Program-made: the position numbers and the translations under genes
Shown here: one piece after another, positions 23,216 through 30,477 of the stretch
Position numbering within the stretch: the first letter of the stretch is position 1
Layout: each line of letters opens with the position of its first letter
Assembly: GCA_037440925.1 (NCBI GenBank)
Contig: JBBITF010000003.1
Location: 53,428 to 117,427, forward strand
Direction of reading: 5' to 3'
DNA: 64,000 nt
DNA from: JAABUE01 sp037440925
GTDB lineage: Bacteria; Chloroflexota; Anaerolineae; Anaerolineales; Villigracilaceae
The notes under the pieces: generated by a model
Database searches by the model: none
Seen by the model: the letters and a program-made list of their open reading frames with translations, nothing else
What the model was told of the DNA's origin: nothing

Positions 23216-24436
23216 ATGACCGAAACCCTGGCTCTCATCCCCGCGCGCGGCGGCTCAAAAGGCATCCCGCGCAAGAACATCCGTGACTTTGCCGGCTATC
23301 CGCTCATTGCCTGGAGCATTGCTGCGGCTCAACAGGCTGCATCTGTAACGCGTGTCATCGTCAGCACCGATGATGAGCAAATTGCCGCCGTTGCCCGCCA
23401 ATTTGGCGCAGAGACGCCTTTCTTGCGGCCAATCGAATTTGCCCAAGACAATACCACCGACCTGCCCGTTTTTCAACATGCCCTGAATTGGCTAGCCGAA
23501 CAGGAGGACTATCAACCTGATGTAGTCGTACAACTGCGCCCGACTTCCCCCATCCGCCCGCGCGGACTGGTGGACGAAGCCGTCCGCATCTTGCTTGCCC
23601 ATCCCGACGCAGACAGCGTGCGCGGCGTGGTGCCGGCTGGACAGAATCCTCACAAGATGTGGCGCCTACCGCAGGGCGAACACGCTCCAATGAAAAACTT
23701 GCTGGAAGTAGAAGGCATCGCCGAACCGTACAACGCGCCGCGTCAGAGTCTGCCGCCAATCTATTGGCAGACCGGCCATATTGACGCTATTCGCACGGCT
23801 ACAATTCTCAATGGCTCGATGAGCGGCAAGAACATTTATCCTCTCATTATTGACCCGCGCTACACAGTAGACATTGATACTCTGCAAGATTGGGCGCGTT
23901 ATGAACATCTCGTCGCCAGCGGTAGGCTGGATATGGTGTGGGTCGGCCGAGCGCGCCGACCGATGCCCTCGACGGTCAAGTTGATTGTCTCGGACTTCGA
24001 CGGCGTCATCACCGACAACCGCGTCTGGACGGATGAAAATGGCCGAGAAACGGTAGCAGCCTCGAGGTCCGATTCGATGCGCATTCGTGAGTTGCGCGAG
24101 CGCGGCATCGAGGTCATGATCCTGTCGTCAGAGCCAAACCCTGTCGTTCGCGCCAGGGCCGAGAAGATGGGCATAGAGGCTATCCAGGGCATTGACCTTC
24201 GGAGTAAAGGCGAGGCGTTGAAAAAATTATTGGCCGAAAAGAAAGTGGAAGCGGCTAATGTGGTCTATATTGGCAACGACTTGAACGACCTGCCATGTTT
24301 TGAGATTGCCGGCTGGGCAGTGGCAGTGGCAGATGCATATCCCGAAGTATTGCGCGCTGCTGATTATGTGCTGACTCGCCCGGGCGGCCACGGCGCGCTG
24401 CGGGAGCTGTGTGAACGAGTTTTGCAGAACGAATGA
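23216..24436 (+). CDS. neuA: CMP-nonulosonate synthetase fused to KdsC-like HAD phosphatase
   Basis: 406 residues with two enzymes. Residues 1-230 are an acylneuraminate cytidylyltransferase: IPARGGSKGIPRKN (8-21) binds CTP, and VVQLRPTSPIRPRG follows near 102. Residues 250-406 are a KdsC-type HAD phosphatase with the nucleophile motif SDFDGVITD (about 258), the SS motif-II region and the metal-binding GNDLNDLPC near residue 347, and it ends GGHGALREL. All HAD catalytic positions look present. Such a fusion could remove the 9-phosphate of a nonulosonate and activate the sugar with CMP. The same order of domains occurs in vertebrate CMAS. The next gene is the NeuB-like synthase. Confidence 0.9.
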   Translation: MTETLALIPARGGSKGIPRKNIRDFAGYPLIAWSIAAAQQAASVTRVIVSTDDEQIAAVARQFGAETPFLRPIEFAQDNTTDLPVFQHALNWLAEQEDYQPDVVVQLRPTSPIRPRGLVDEAVRILLAHPDADSVRGVVPAGQNPHKMWRLPQGEHAPMKNLLEVEGIAEPYNAPRQSLPPIYWQTGHIDAIRTATILNGSMSGKNIYPLIIDPRYTVDIDTLQDWARYEHLVASGRLDMVWVGRARRPMPSTVKLIVSDFDGVITDNRVWTDENGRETVAASRSDSMRIRELRERGIEVMILSSEPNPVVRARAEKMGIEAIQGIDLRSKGEALKKLLAEKKVEAANVVYIGNDLNDLPCFEIAGWAVAVADAYPEVLRAADYVLTRPGGHGALRELCERVLQNE

Positions 24437-24441
24437 ACAAG

Positions 24442-24497
24442 CGTCCCGAAAGCTTGGCTTTACCGTCAAAATCGCGCTCTGTAAAACTTTCGGGACG
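24442..24497. repeat. CGTCCCGAA hairpin repeat, copy 1
   Basis: 11-bp perfect arms CGTCCCGAAAG / CTTTCGGGACG with a 34-nt loop, followed by TTTCAAC. It is related to the copies at 30163 and 63143. The rest of 24437-24607 is AT-rich and shows no clear promoter. Confidence 0.75.
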
Positions 24498-24607
24498 TTT
24501 CAACAGCTAAACTCAAGTTCATCTACATTACAGCACAAAGCCCGCAAAACAAAAACAGCCAAAAAGCCGCAACCTTGCGCTGTATATCTATGATATGAGG
24601 AGAAAAA

Positions 24608-25489
24608 ATGACGCGCGAAATAAAATTAGGCAATCGTCTCATTGGCGATGGGCATCCTGCCTTCATCATTGCTGAGATTGGCATTAACCATAACGGCGAT
24701 TTGAACATCGCCAAGCAAATGATTGACGCTGCGGTACACGCCGGCGTGGACGCGGTCAAGTTCCAAAAACGCACCCCAGAGGTCTCAACTCCTGAAGCGC
24801 AGAAGAAGCAGATGCGCGAGACACCGTGGGGGTATATTACCTACCTCGATTATCGCTACAAGGTGGAATTCACCGAGGAACAATACCGCGAGATTGACCG
24901 TTACTGTGCCTCCAAAGGTATCCCCTGGATGGTTTCGGTATGGGACGAGCCGGCGGTGGACTTCATGGAGAAGTTCGAAACGCCGGCATATAAGATTCCC
25001 TCCGCTTCGCTCACGGACCACAGCCTGCTGCGTTATGCTCGCCAGACCGGCAAGCCGCTCATCATTTCGACCGGCATGTCTACCATGGCGCAAATCCACA
25101 AAGCGGTGAACATAGTGGGTGAAGACAACCTGGTCATCATGCACTGCACCAGTACCTATCCCTGCGAGCCGGAAGAATTGAATCTCAAGATGATCGAAAC
25201 CCTGCGCAAGGAATTCCCGCGCAACCCGATTGGCTATTCGGGCCATGAGGTAGGGCTGGTGCCTTCGGCGGTAGCGGTTTCGCTGGGCGCGTGCATGGTA
25301 GAACGCCATCTCACCCTCGACCGCGCCATGTGGGGCAGTGACCAGGCCGCGTCGGTGGAGCCGGGCGGCTTCGAGAAACTGGTCAAGTATATTCGCGTCA
25401 CCGAGGCCGCGCTGGGCGACGGCGTGAAGCGTGTGTATGAGTCGGAGAAACCGTCTTTGATGAAGTTGAGACGAGTCAATGATGAGTAA
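24608..25489 (+). CDS. neuB: NeuB-like nonulosonate synthase lacking the SAF domain
   Basis: 293-residue TIM-barrel enzyme that should condense phosphoenolpyruvate with an acylmannosamine-type sugar or its phosphate. Visible are FIIAEIGINHNGD (about 18-30), VDAVKFQKR, YKIPSAS near residue 133, STGMSTM, HCTSTYPC and GYSGHE, then VERHLTLDR and GSDQAASVEP. All are standard NeuB positions. Ordinary NeuB has about 340 residues and a C-terminal antifreeze-like SAF domain; this protein ends at LRRVNDE, just where that domain would begin. GAGGAGAAAAA before the ATG gives a strong start. It lies downstream of the CMP-transferase fusion. Confidence 0.88.
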   Translation: MTREIKLGNRLIGDGHPAFIIAEIGINHNGDLNIAKQMIDAAVHAGVDAVKFQKRTPEVSTPEAQKKQMRETPWGYITYLDYRYKVEFTEEQYREIDRYCASKGIPWMVSVWDEPAVDFMEKFETPAYKIPSASLTDHSLLRYARQTGKPLIISTGMSTMAQIHKAVNIVGEDNLVIMHCTSTYPCEPEELNLKMIETLRKEFPRNPIGYSGHEVGLVPSAVAVSLGACMVERHLTLDRAMWGSDQAASVEPGGFEKLVKYIRVTEAALGDGVKRVYESEKPSLMKLRRVNDE

Positions 25490-25492
25490 GAC

Positions 25493-25560
25493 TTGTATAC
25501 CTGATACTTGATACCTGATACCTGTCTACCTGTGTACCTGTGTACCTTTTACCTATGTAC
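25493..25560. repeat. Short TACCTGTGTACC-type repeat spacer, copy 2
   Basis: Runs of GATACCTGATACCTG followed by CTACCTGTGTACCTGTGTAC fill the gap between neuB and the sulfotransferase. The 7-12-bp words are partly shared with copy 1. Confidence 0.75.
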
Positions 25561-25584
25561 ATCCCTTCCCACCCCGGTGACTGA

Positions 25585-26439
25585 ATGGAATTGACTCAAA
25601 ACCTCCGCCGCGCGCTCCGTCCCATTGGAAAAACTGCGCAAGCTGTGGCGCGCTGGAAACGCCTGACTTTCGATGAAGCGCCGCCCATCTTTGGCAATGC
25701 TAAGCCGAAGAGCGGGTCTCATTTGCTGTTGCAGGTGTTGAACGGTTTTTGTCAAATCATGCCCTATCGTTATGTGGAGGCAGATCCGATTCGGACGATC
25801 ACGAAAGAGGGAAGAAGAAAGCAAAAAGAAGAAGTGCTGGATGAACTGACCTGCATCCCGCGCGGAGTAATCGGCTGGGGCTATGTGGAGGCGACGCCCG
25901 AAAACGTTTCTTTCCTGACCCGCCCTGGCCGCGTGAACTACTTCATTTACCGCGACCCCAGAGACATGCTCGTCTCGCAAGTGTTTTTTGCTACCGACAT
26001 GCACGAGGAACATGGGATGCACGACTTCTACAAGTCCCTGCCTGACTTCGACGCGAGGTTGAAAGTTGCCATCACAGGCATTGACGAAAATGGCTTGAAA
26101 ATGGTCAATGTGAAGCAGCGTTACGAGGGTGTGTTTGCGTGGCTGGCGACGCCCGGCGTGCTGTGCATCCGCTTCGAGGACCTGATCGAGCAGCGCGATG
26201 CGACTCTGAACGCCATGCTTGACGAAGTGGAAAAGACCGGCTACAAGATCCCCACATCGCGCCAGCAGGCCCTCTCGGTACTGGCGGAAGCCATTCAGCC
26301 CAAGAAGAGTCATACTTTCCGCTCCGGCAGAACAGGCGGATGGCGTCAACATTTCACTGAAACGCATAAAAAACTCTTCAAAGAAGTAGCCGGGGATTTG
26401 CTGGTGAGGCTGGGGTACGAGGAAACCAATGATTGGTAG
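25585..26439 (+). CDS. PAPS-dependent sulfotransferase
   Basis: 284 residues, sulfotransferase family (Sulfotransfer_1). The 5'-phosphosulfate loop reads PKSGSHLLLQ near residue 41. The 3'-phosphate site is YRDPRDMLVSQVFF near residue 122. The C-terminal FRSGRTGGWRQHFT (about 252) matches the RKGxxGDWKNxF motif. These are the three PAPS contacts of the family. It should transfer sulfate to a hydroxyl of a glycan or other acceptor. PAPS comes from the enzyme at 19000 in the same cluster. The start at 25585 has no strong ribosome site. Confidence 0.85.
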   Translation: MELTQNLRRALRPIGKTAQAVARWKRLTFDEAPPIFGNAKPKSGSHLLLQVLNGFCQIMPYRYVEADPIRTITKEGRRKQKEEVLDELTCIPRGVIGWGYVEATPENVSFLTRPGRVNYFIYRDPRDMLVSQVFFATDMHEEHGMHDFYKSLPDFDARLKVAITGIDENGLKMVNVKQRYEGVFAWLATPGVLCIRFEDLIEQRDATLNAMLDEVEKTGYKIPTSRQQALSVLAEAIQPKKSHTFRSGRTGGWRQHFTETHKKLFKEVAGDLLVRLGYEETNDW

Positions 26440-26460
26440 TCGCTTATGGCTATGACAACG

Positions 26461-26517
26461 ACTGTGTACTTGTGTACTTTGTGTCTAACCCTCTTTGGTT
26501 TCGGCTCGTCCGAGTTA
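26461..26517. repeat. GTGTACTTGTGTAC spacer plus 19-bp dispersed repeat copy 2
   Basis: ACTGTGTACTTGTGTACTTT (26461-26480) is a third copy of the short spacer repeat. Bases 26499-26517 are the exact complement of 3370-3388. Both lie directly upstream of the capsule-type gene. Confidence 0.65.
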
Positions 26518-26533
26518 GTTGTCAATCAATAAC

Positions 26534-28177
26534 ATGATTAAAGATTTCTACACCCAACGCCTCAAACGTGGCTTGGTCCGCAGGCTCAACAATCTCAAAA
26601 TTGCGGTGATAGCGCAACAGGTGGCGCGGCGTGCACCTGATTCTTCCAACGTCGCGCCGGTCGTTTTCTTCAAGGCGTCTACCGGCATTGACGATCTCTC
26701 ATGGAATAGCGGCTTCCATCTTCTTGCGTCGTGGGCGCTGCGGCTGAAGGGCATCCCGGTGGCGTATTTTGCCTGCAATGCGGGCATGAGCAAATGCGTG
26801 CTGGGGACGAACCGCAATAATGTTTACAGGGAAATGCCGTGTAGGTCATGCGTGATGCAATCAAAGGCGTTGTATGCAGGTATAGAGGTAAATACGTACA
26901 CAGGTACACATGTAAATACGTACATAGGTACACACGTAAATTGGTTTGGCTTTCAACGTGACGAGCAACTTGCAACTCGCATTTCGCAACTTTCTTTGCA
27001 GGAATTGATGGAGTTCGAACATGAGTCCATTCCCCTTGGCGCATTGTGCCTGCCCGGTTTGCGGTGGGTCTTGCGCATCCATCATTTGAACGATGACGAG
27101 CCGACGCGCTATCTATTGCGCGAGTATATTCTCTCGGCCTGGAATGTGGCGCAAAGGTTTGCGGACTTTCTCGATCGGACTCAGCCCCGGGCGGTTGTTG
27201 TGTTCAACGGGCAATTCTTCCCTGAAGCGATTGCCCGTCATGTGGCTCGAAAACGCGGCATTCGGGTCATTACCCATGAAGTGGGTTTGCAGCCCGCTTC
27301 GGCTTTCTTTACGGACGGTGAAGCCACAGCCTATCCTATTGCCATTCCCGAAGAGTTCGAACTGAACGAGGAGCAAAACGCCCGCCTGGATGCCTATTTG
27401 AGAAAACGCTTTCAAGGCGATTTCAGCATGGCGGGCGTCAAATTTTGGCCTGAAATCAAAGGATTAGACCAAGCCTTTTTGCAAAAGGCGGCCGCTTTCA
27501 AACAAATCGTTCCCATTTTTACCAATGTCATCTTCGATACCAGCCAGCCCCATGCCAACACCGTCTTCGAGGATATGTTCGATTGGCTGGATATGGCCCT
27601 TGAGGTCATTCGAGCGTATCCTGAAACGCTATTTGTCATCCGCGCGCACCCCGACGAATTGCGGGAGAGAAAAGCGAGCCGCGAAACGGTCGAAGGTTGG
27701 GTAGCCGGTCGCGGCGTGGAAAGATGCGAGAACGTCGTCTTTGTGGGGCCGCGCGAGTCGCTGAGTTCATACGAGTTAATTCAAAAATCGAAGTTCGTCA
27801 TGGTCTATAATTCCACCATTGGGTTGGAGGCGGCCATTATGGGAGCGGCGGTGCTGTGCGCGGGGAAAGCGCGTTTTACGCAATATCCAACGGTCTTTTT
27901 CCCCCAGACGGTGGAAGCAGTGAGACAAAAAATGAAAGAGTTTTTGGAGGCAGAGGAGATCGTGGTGCCGCCAGAATTCAAGCGCAATGCACGGCGATTC
28001 TTGTATTTCCAATTATTCCGCACTTCTTTGCCGTTTGAGGATTTTCTGACGCCGTCGGTGCGTACCACCCATGCCCGGCTGCGGACGTTTGATTTCGATG
28101 CATTGTTGGAATCCAAGGCTATACAGGCCATTTTGCAGGGTTTGTTAGCCGGCGGAGATTTTTTGTTGAGCGAGTAA
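26534..28177 (+). CDS. Capsule-type polysaccharide biosynthesis protein (GT-B-like) with in-frame repeat
   Basis: About 547 residues. The C-terminal third resembles the Capsule_synth (KpsS/KpsC) and CDP-glycerol transferase folds: FVIRAHPDELRE, then VYNSTIGLEAAIMGAAVLCAGKA near residue 420 (in part), the usual donor-binding end. The N-terminal region has VVFNGQFFPEAIARHVARK and ITHEVG. Residues about 115-137 are a repeat-derived tract with two copies of VNTYTGTH/VNTYIGTH. I prefer the ATG at 26534 over the TTG at 26519; neither has a good ribosome site. It probably extends or primes the surface polysaccharide. Confidence 0.7.
   Translation: MIKDFYTQRLKRGLVRRLNNLKIAVIAQQVARRAPDSSNVAPVVFFKASTGIDDLSWNSGFHLLASWALRLKGIPVAYFACNAGMSKCVLGTNRNNVYREMPCRSCVMQSKALYAGIEVNTYTGTHVNTYIGTHVNWFGFQRDEQLATRISQLSLQELMEFEHESIPLGALCLPGLRWVLRIHHLNDDEPTRYLLREYILSAWNVAQRFADFLDRTQPRAVVVFNGQFFPEAIARHVARKRGIRVITHEVGLQPASAFFTDGEATAYPIAIPEEFELNEEQNARLDAYLRKRFQGDFSMAGVKFWPEIKGLDQAFLQKAAAFKQIVPIFTNVIFDTSQPHANTVFEDMFDWLDMALEVIRAYPETLFVIRAHPDELRERKASRETVEGWVAGRGVERCENVVFVGPRESLSSYELIQKSKFVMVYNSTIGLEAAIMGAAVLCAGKARFTQYPTVFFPQTVEAVRQKMKEFLEAEEIVVPPEFKRNARRFLYFQLFRTSLPFEDFLTPSVRTTHARLRTFDFDALLESKAIQAILQGLLAGGDFLLSE
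26876..26940. repeat. 24-bp tandem repeat inside the capsule-type gene
   Basis: Two full copies of a 24-bp unit beginning GTAAATACGTACA and ending GGTACACAT or GGTACACAC, preceded by a degenerate part copy. The GGTACACA words are the reverse complement of TGTGTACC in the intergenic spacers. 24 bp keeps the frame. Confidence 0.85.
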
Positions 28178-28219
28178 AATTGCGCTGCGATTGGAGCGCT
28201 GTCGTTGCTGAAAGGCATT

Positions 28220-29461
28220 ATGCACATTTTGATTGTCCATCAGGCCTTTGCCTCGCTCGATGAACCCGGCGGCACGCGCCATGCCGAGTTTGCTCATCTT
28301 TTGGCTGCGCGCGGGCATCGGGTGACGGTGATTGCCAGCCCGGTGAGTTACATTACGGGATCCCCCCTCCGACTCCAAGAGGGGGATGGGATTTCTGCGA
28401 AAATGGGAGAAGAGCAAACGGCGGATGGGGTGAGGATACTTCGCGCCTCGGTCTACTCTGCTCACCACAAATCCTTTGTGCATCGTATAGTTGCTTTCCT
28501 CTCGTTCATGCTCTCGTCCTTTTGGCTGGGGCTGGGCGTGGAACAGGTGGACGTGGTCTGGGGCACGTCGCCGCCCATTTTTCAGGGAGTCACTGCTTGG
28601 GCGCTGGCGCGTTTGAAGCGCGCCCGCTTCCTGTTCGAGGTGCGCGACCTGTGGCCGCAGTTCGCGGTGGCGGTGGGGGTGCTGCGCAATCCCTGGCTGA
28701 TCTGCGCCTCGGAGTGGCTGGAGCGCTTCCTTTATCGCCACGCTGACCGGGTGATGGTCAACAGCCCGGGCTTCCGCGAGCATGTCGAACGTCGGGGGGC
28801 GAAGCGGGTGGACCTGATCCCCAACGGGGCCGACCCGTCCATGTTCAACCCCAGCGACACTGGCGCTTCGTTCCGCTCTCGTTACCTGCTGGCCGATTCA
28901 TTCGTCGTTCTCTACGCTGGAGCGCATGGTTTGTCAAATGACTTGGGCGTGGCGCTAGAGGCAGCCAAAAGGTTAGAAGGCAGCAACATTCACATTGTTT
29001 TTGTGGGCGATGGCAAAGAAAAGCCAAATTTACAGGCACAGGCTAGGGCAATGGAATTGACCAATGTGACCTTTGCCCCTGCTGTGCCAAAAGCAAAGAT
29101 GCCGACCGTCATGGCTGCGGCGGATGCTTGTATGGCCATCCTGAAGCCGCTGGAAGAGTACAAAACGACCTACCCCAACAAGGTGTTCGATTATATGGCT
29201 GCGGCTCGGCCGGTTATCCTGGTAATTGACGGGGTGATTCGCGAGGTGGTGGAAGCGGCCGGCTGCGGGGTTTTCGTCCCCCCGGGCAACCCGTCTGCGC
29301 TGGCGGAGGCGATCCGTGGGCTGGCCTCAAATAAGGAGAAAGCGCGCCAGATGGGGCTGGCCGGGCGGGCATACCTGGAACGGCATTTCAGCCGCGCGGC
29401 GCTGGCGCAACGTTTGACCACGCTTTTGGAAGAGATGGCGATAGGACTCTCTAGTGGTTGA
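28220..29461 (+). CDS. GT4-family glycosyltransferase (WbuB-like)
   Basis: About 413 residues, GT-B fold. The N-terminus is HILIVHQAFASLDEPGGTRH with GHRVTVIAS, the pattern of WbuB/WcaI-type amino-sugar transferases. The C-terminal domain has the donor-binding stretch YKTTYPNKVFDYMAAARPV near residue 320, followed by GVFVPPGNPSALAEAI. It should transfer a nucleotide-activated sugar during polysaccharide assembly in the cytoplasm. Residues about 48-62 are a repeat-derived segment inserted in frame. The ATG at 28220 follows AAAGG and precedes the first conserved residues; an upstream TTG at 28205 is less likely. Confidence 0.85.
   Translation: MHILIVHQAFASLDEPGGTRHAEFAHLLAARGHRVTVIASPVSYITGSPLRLQEGDGISAKMGEEQTADGVRILRASVYSAHHKSFVHRIVAFLSFMLSSFWLGLGVEQVDVVWGTSPPIFQGVTAWALARLKRARFLFEVRDLWPQFAVAVGVLRNPWLICASEWLERFLYRHADRVMVNSPGFREHVERRGAKRVDLIPNGADPSMFNPSDTGASFRSRYLLADSFVVLYAGAHGLSNDLGVALEAAKRLEGSNIHIVFVGDGKEKPNLQAQARAMELTNVTFAPAVPKAKMPTVMAAADACMAILKPLEEYKTTYPNKVFDYMAAARPVILVIDGVIREVVEAAGCGVFVPPGNPSALAEAIRGLASNKEKARQMGLAGRAYLERHFSRAALAQRLTTLLEEMAIGLSSG
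28362..28412. repeat. Remnant of the phn-type palindromic repeat inside the GT4 gene
   Basis: TCCCCCCTCCGACTCCAAGA, GGGGGATGGG and GAAAATGGGAG appear in the same order as in the repeat at 10590-10654, but degenerate. The frame stays open across it. Confidence 0.5.
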
Positions 29462-29477
29462 CTTTTTTGCACGAACC

Positions 29478-29504
29478 TTGTACACTAAGTACAAATTTTA
29501 GTAT
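29478..29504 (+). promoter_or_regulatory. Palindrome and possible promoter for the FHA gene
   Basis: TTGTAC-ACTAA-GTACAA (29478-29494) is a perfect 6-5-6 palindrome, operator-like. TAGTAT (29499-29504) lies 15 bp after TTGTAC and could be the -10 box, so the palindrome would cover the promoter. The gene starts at 29561. Confidence 0.4.
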
Positions 29505-29560
29505 CTGTCTAGAACCCAGATGATTGACGATACCAAATTTACTTTATTGGAGGAGAAATT

Positions 29561-30136
29561 ATGCCTGGACAATATCAACTGACCATGCGCTCAGGGCCGG
29601 TGCCTGGCACAGTATATTCTTTAGAAGGCGAGCAATTGACGATTGGACGCGATTCTTCCAATGAGATCGCAGTCAATGACGCCGAAGTTTCGCGCCGCCA
29701 TGCCCGGCTGACTTTCCAAGGGGGCAAGTATGTTTTGGAAGACCTTGGCTCTACCAATGGTACTTTCGTGAATGGGCAGCGATTGACTGGGCCGCGCGTG
29801 CTGAAAAGCGGGGAGGTCATCTCCCTGGGCGAGCAAATCGTTTTTGTGTACGAAGCGGTGGATTCCGACCCCGGCGCGACCATGGTGTCGCCGCGCAAGG
29901 CAGCAGCCGCGGCGCGGCCTGTTGCGCCCGTCTCTCCTCCGCCGCCTGCGCCGCAGCCTTACGCCGGTCAGGTGCCGGCCGGCCCGCCTGCTGCTGCCAG
30001 CAAGAAGATGAATCCTTTACCAATAGTGATTGCTGTCGGCGTGGTCGCCTTGATTTGCGCCTGCATAGGGTTCTTGTGGTGGGTAGACGCCAACTACATG
30101 TGGTGCACCTTCTTCCCGTTCCTGGGCGGTTGCTAA
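29561..30136 (+). CDS. FHA-domain protein with C-terminal membrane anchor
   Basis: 191 residues. An FHA domain (about 20-100) contains IGRDSSNEI, SRRHARL and LGSTNGTFVNG, the phosphothreonine-binding residues. A Pro/Ala-rich linker (about 115-150) follows, then one TM helix (PIVIAVGVVALICACIGFLW, about 155-174) and a short Cys-containing tail. It likely recruits phosphothreonine proteins to the membrane. No Ser/Thr kinase is in the window. GGAGGAGAAATT before the ATG is a strong ribosome site. Confidence 0.88.
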   Translation: MPGQYQLTMRSGPVPGTVYSLEGEQLTIGRDSSNEIAVNDAEVSRRHARLTFQGGKYVLEDLGSTNGTFVNGQRLTGPRVLKSGEVISLGEQIVFVYEAVDSDPGATMVSPRKAAAAARPVAPVSPPPPAPQPYAGQVPAGPPAAASKKMNPLPIVIAVGVVALICACIGFLWWVDANYMWCTFFPFLGGC

Positions 30137-30162
30137 CGTCAGTTTGGAATAAGCACAACCAG

Positions 30163-30200
30163 CGTCCCGAAGGTTCGATCTTTGTGAAACCTTCGGGACG
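30163..30200. repeat. CGTCCCGAA hairpin repeat, copy 2
   Basis: 13-bp perfect arms CGTCCCGAAGGTT / AACCTTCGGGACG with a 12-nt loop, followed by TTTCAAC as in copy 1. It lies 26 bp after the FHA stop and may act as a weak terminator. Confidence 0.8.
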
Positions 30201-30239
30201 TTTCAACGCTTATCCCGAACTGACAGCAGCATTTCTTTT

Positions 30240-30432
30240 GAGACCATCACACCCACGAAGATTCTTTGGCCCAGATTCACGCTGATAAGGATATTATAAA
30301 ACCATCAAGTCTAGAAGAACACCCTTGCAATTGACGCAGATTGCGCCGATCTTTTTCTTCAATCTACGTTCTCTGCGACATCTGCGGTGATTTCCAAAAA
30401 CAGGTAAGCAAGTACAAAAAAGCGTTTTTTGC
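30240..30432. repeat. Degenerate repeat-derived intergenic DNA
   Basis: AT-rich stretch with words such as CCCAGATTCACGCTGATAAG, GACGCAGATTGCGCCGATC and CTGCGACATCTGCGGTGATT, which resemble decayed arms of a short inverted repeat element of the ACGCAGATT / AATCTGCGG type. No gene is supported here. Confidence 0.4.
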
Positions 30433-30452
30433 ATGAATCAGCGTCCTATTTT

Positions 30453-30477
30453 GGTTGCGGCTGGAAGCCACGCTATG
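30453..30477 (+). repeat. Leader repeat abutting a start codon, copy 2
   Basis: GGTTGCGGCTGGAAGCCACG then CTATG. It differs from the 16044 copy at three positions, and again its last ATG is the start codon of a large membrane protein gene. Confidence 0.55.
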
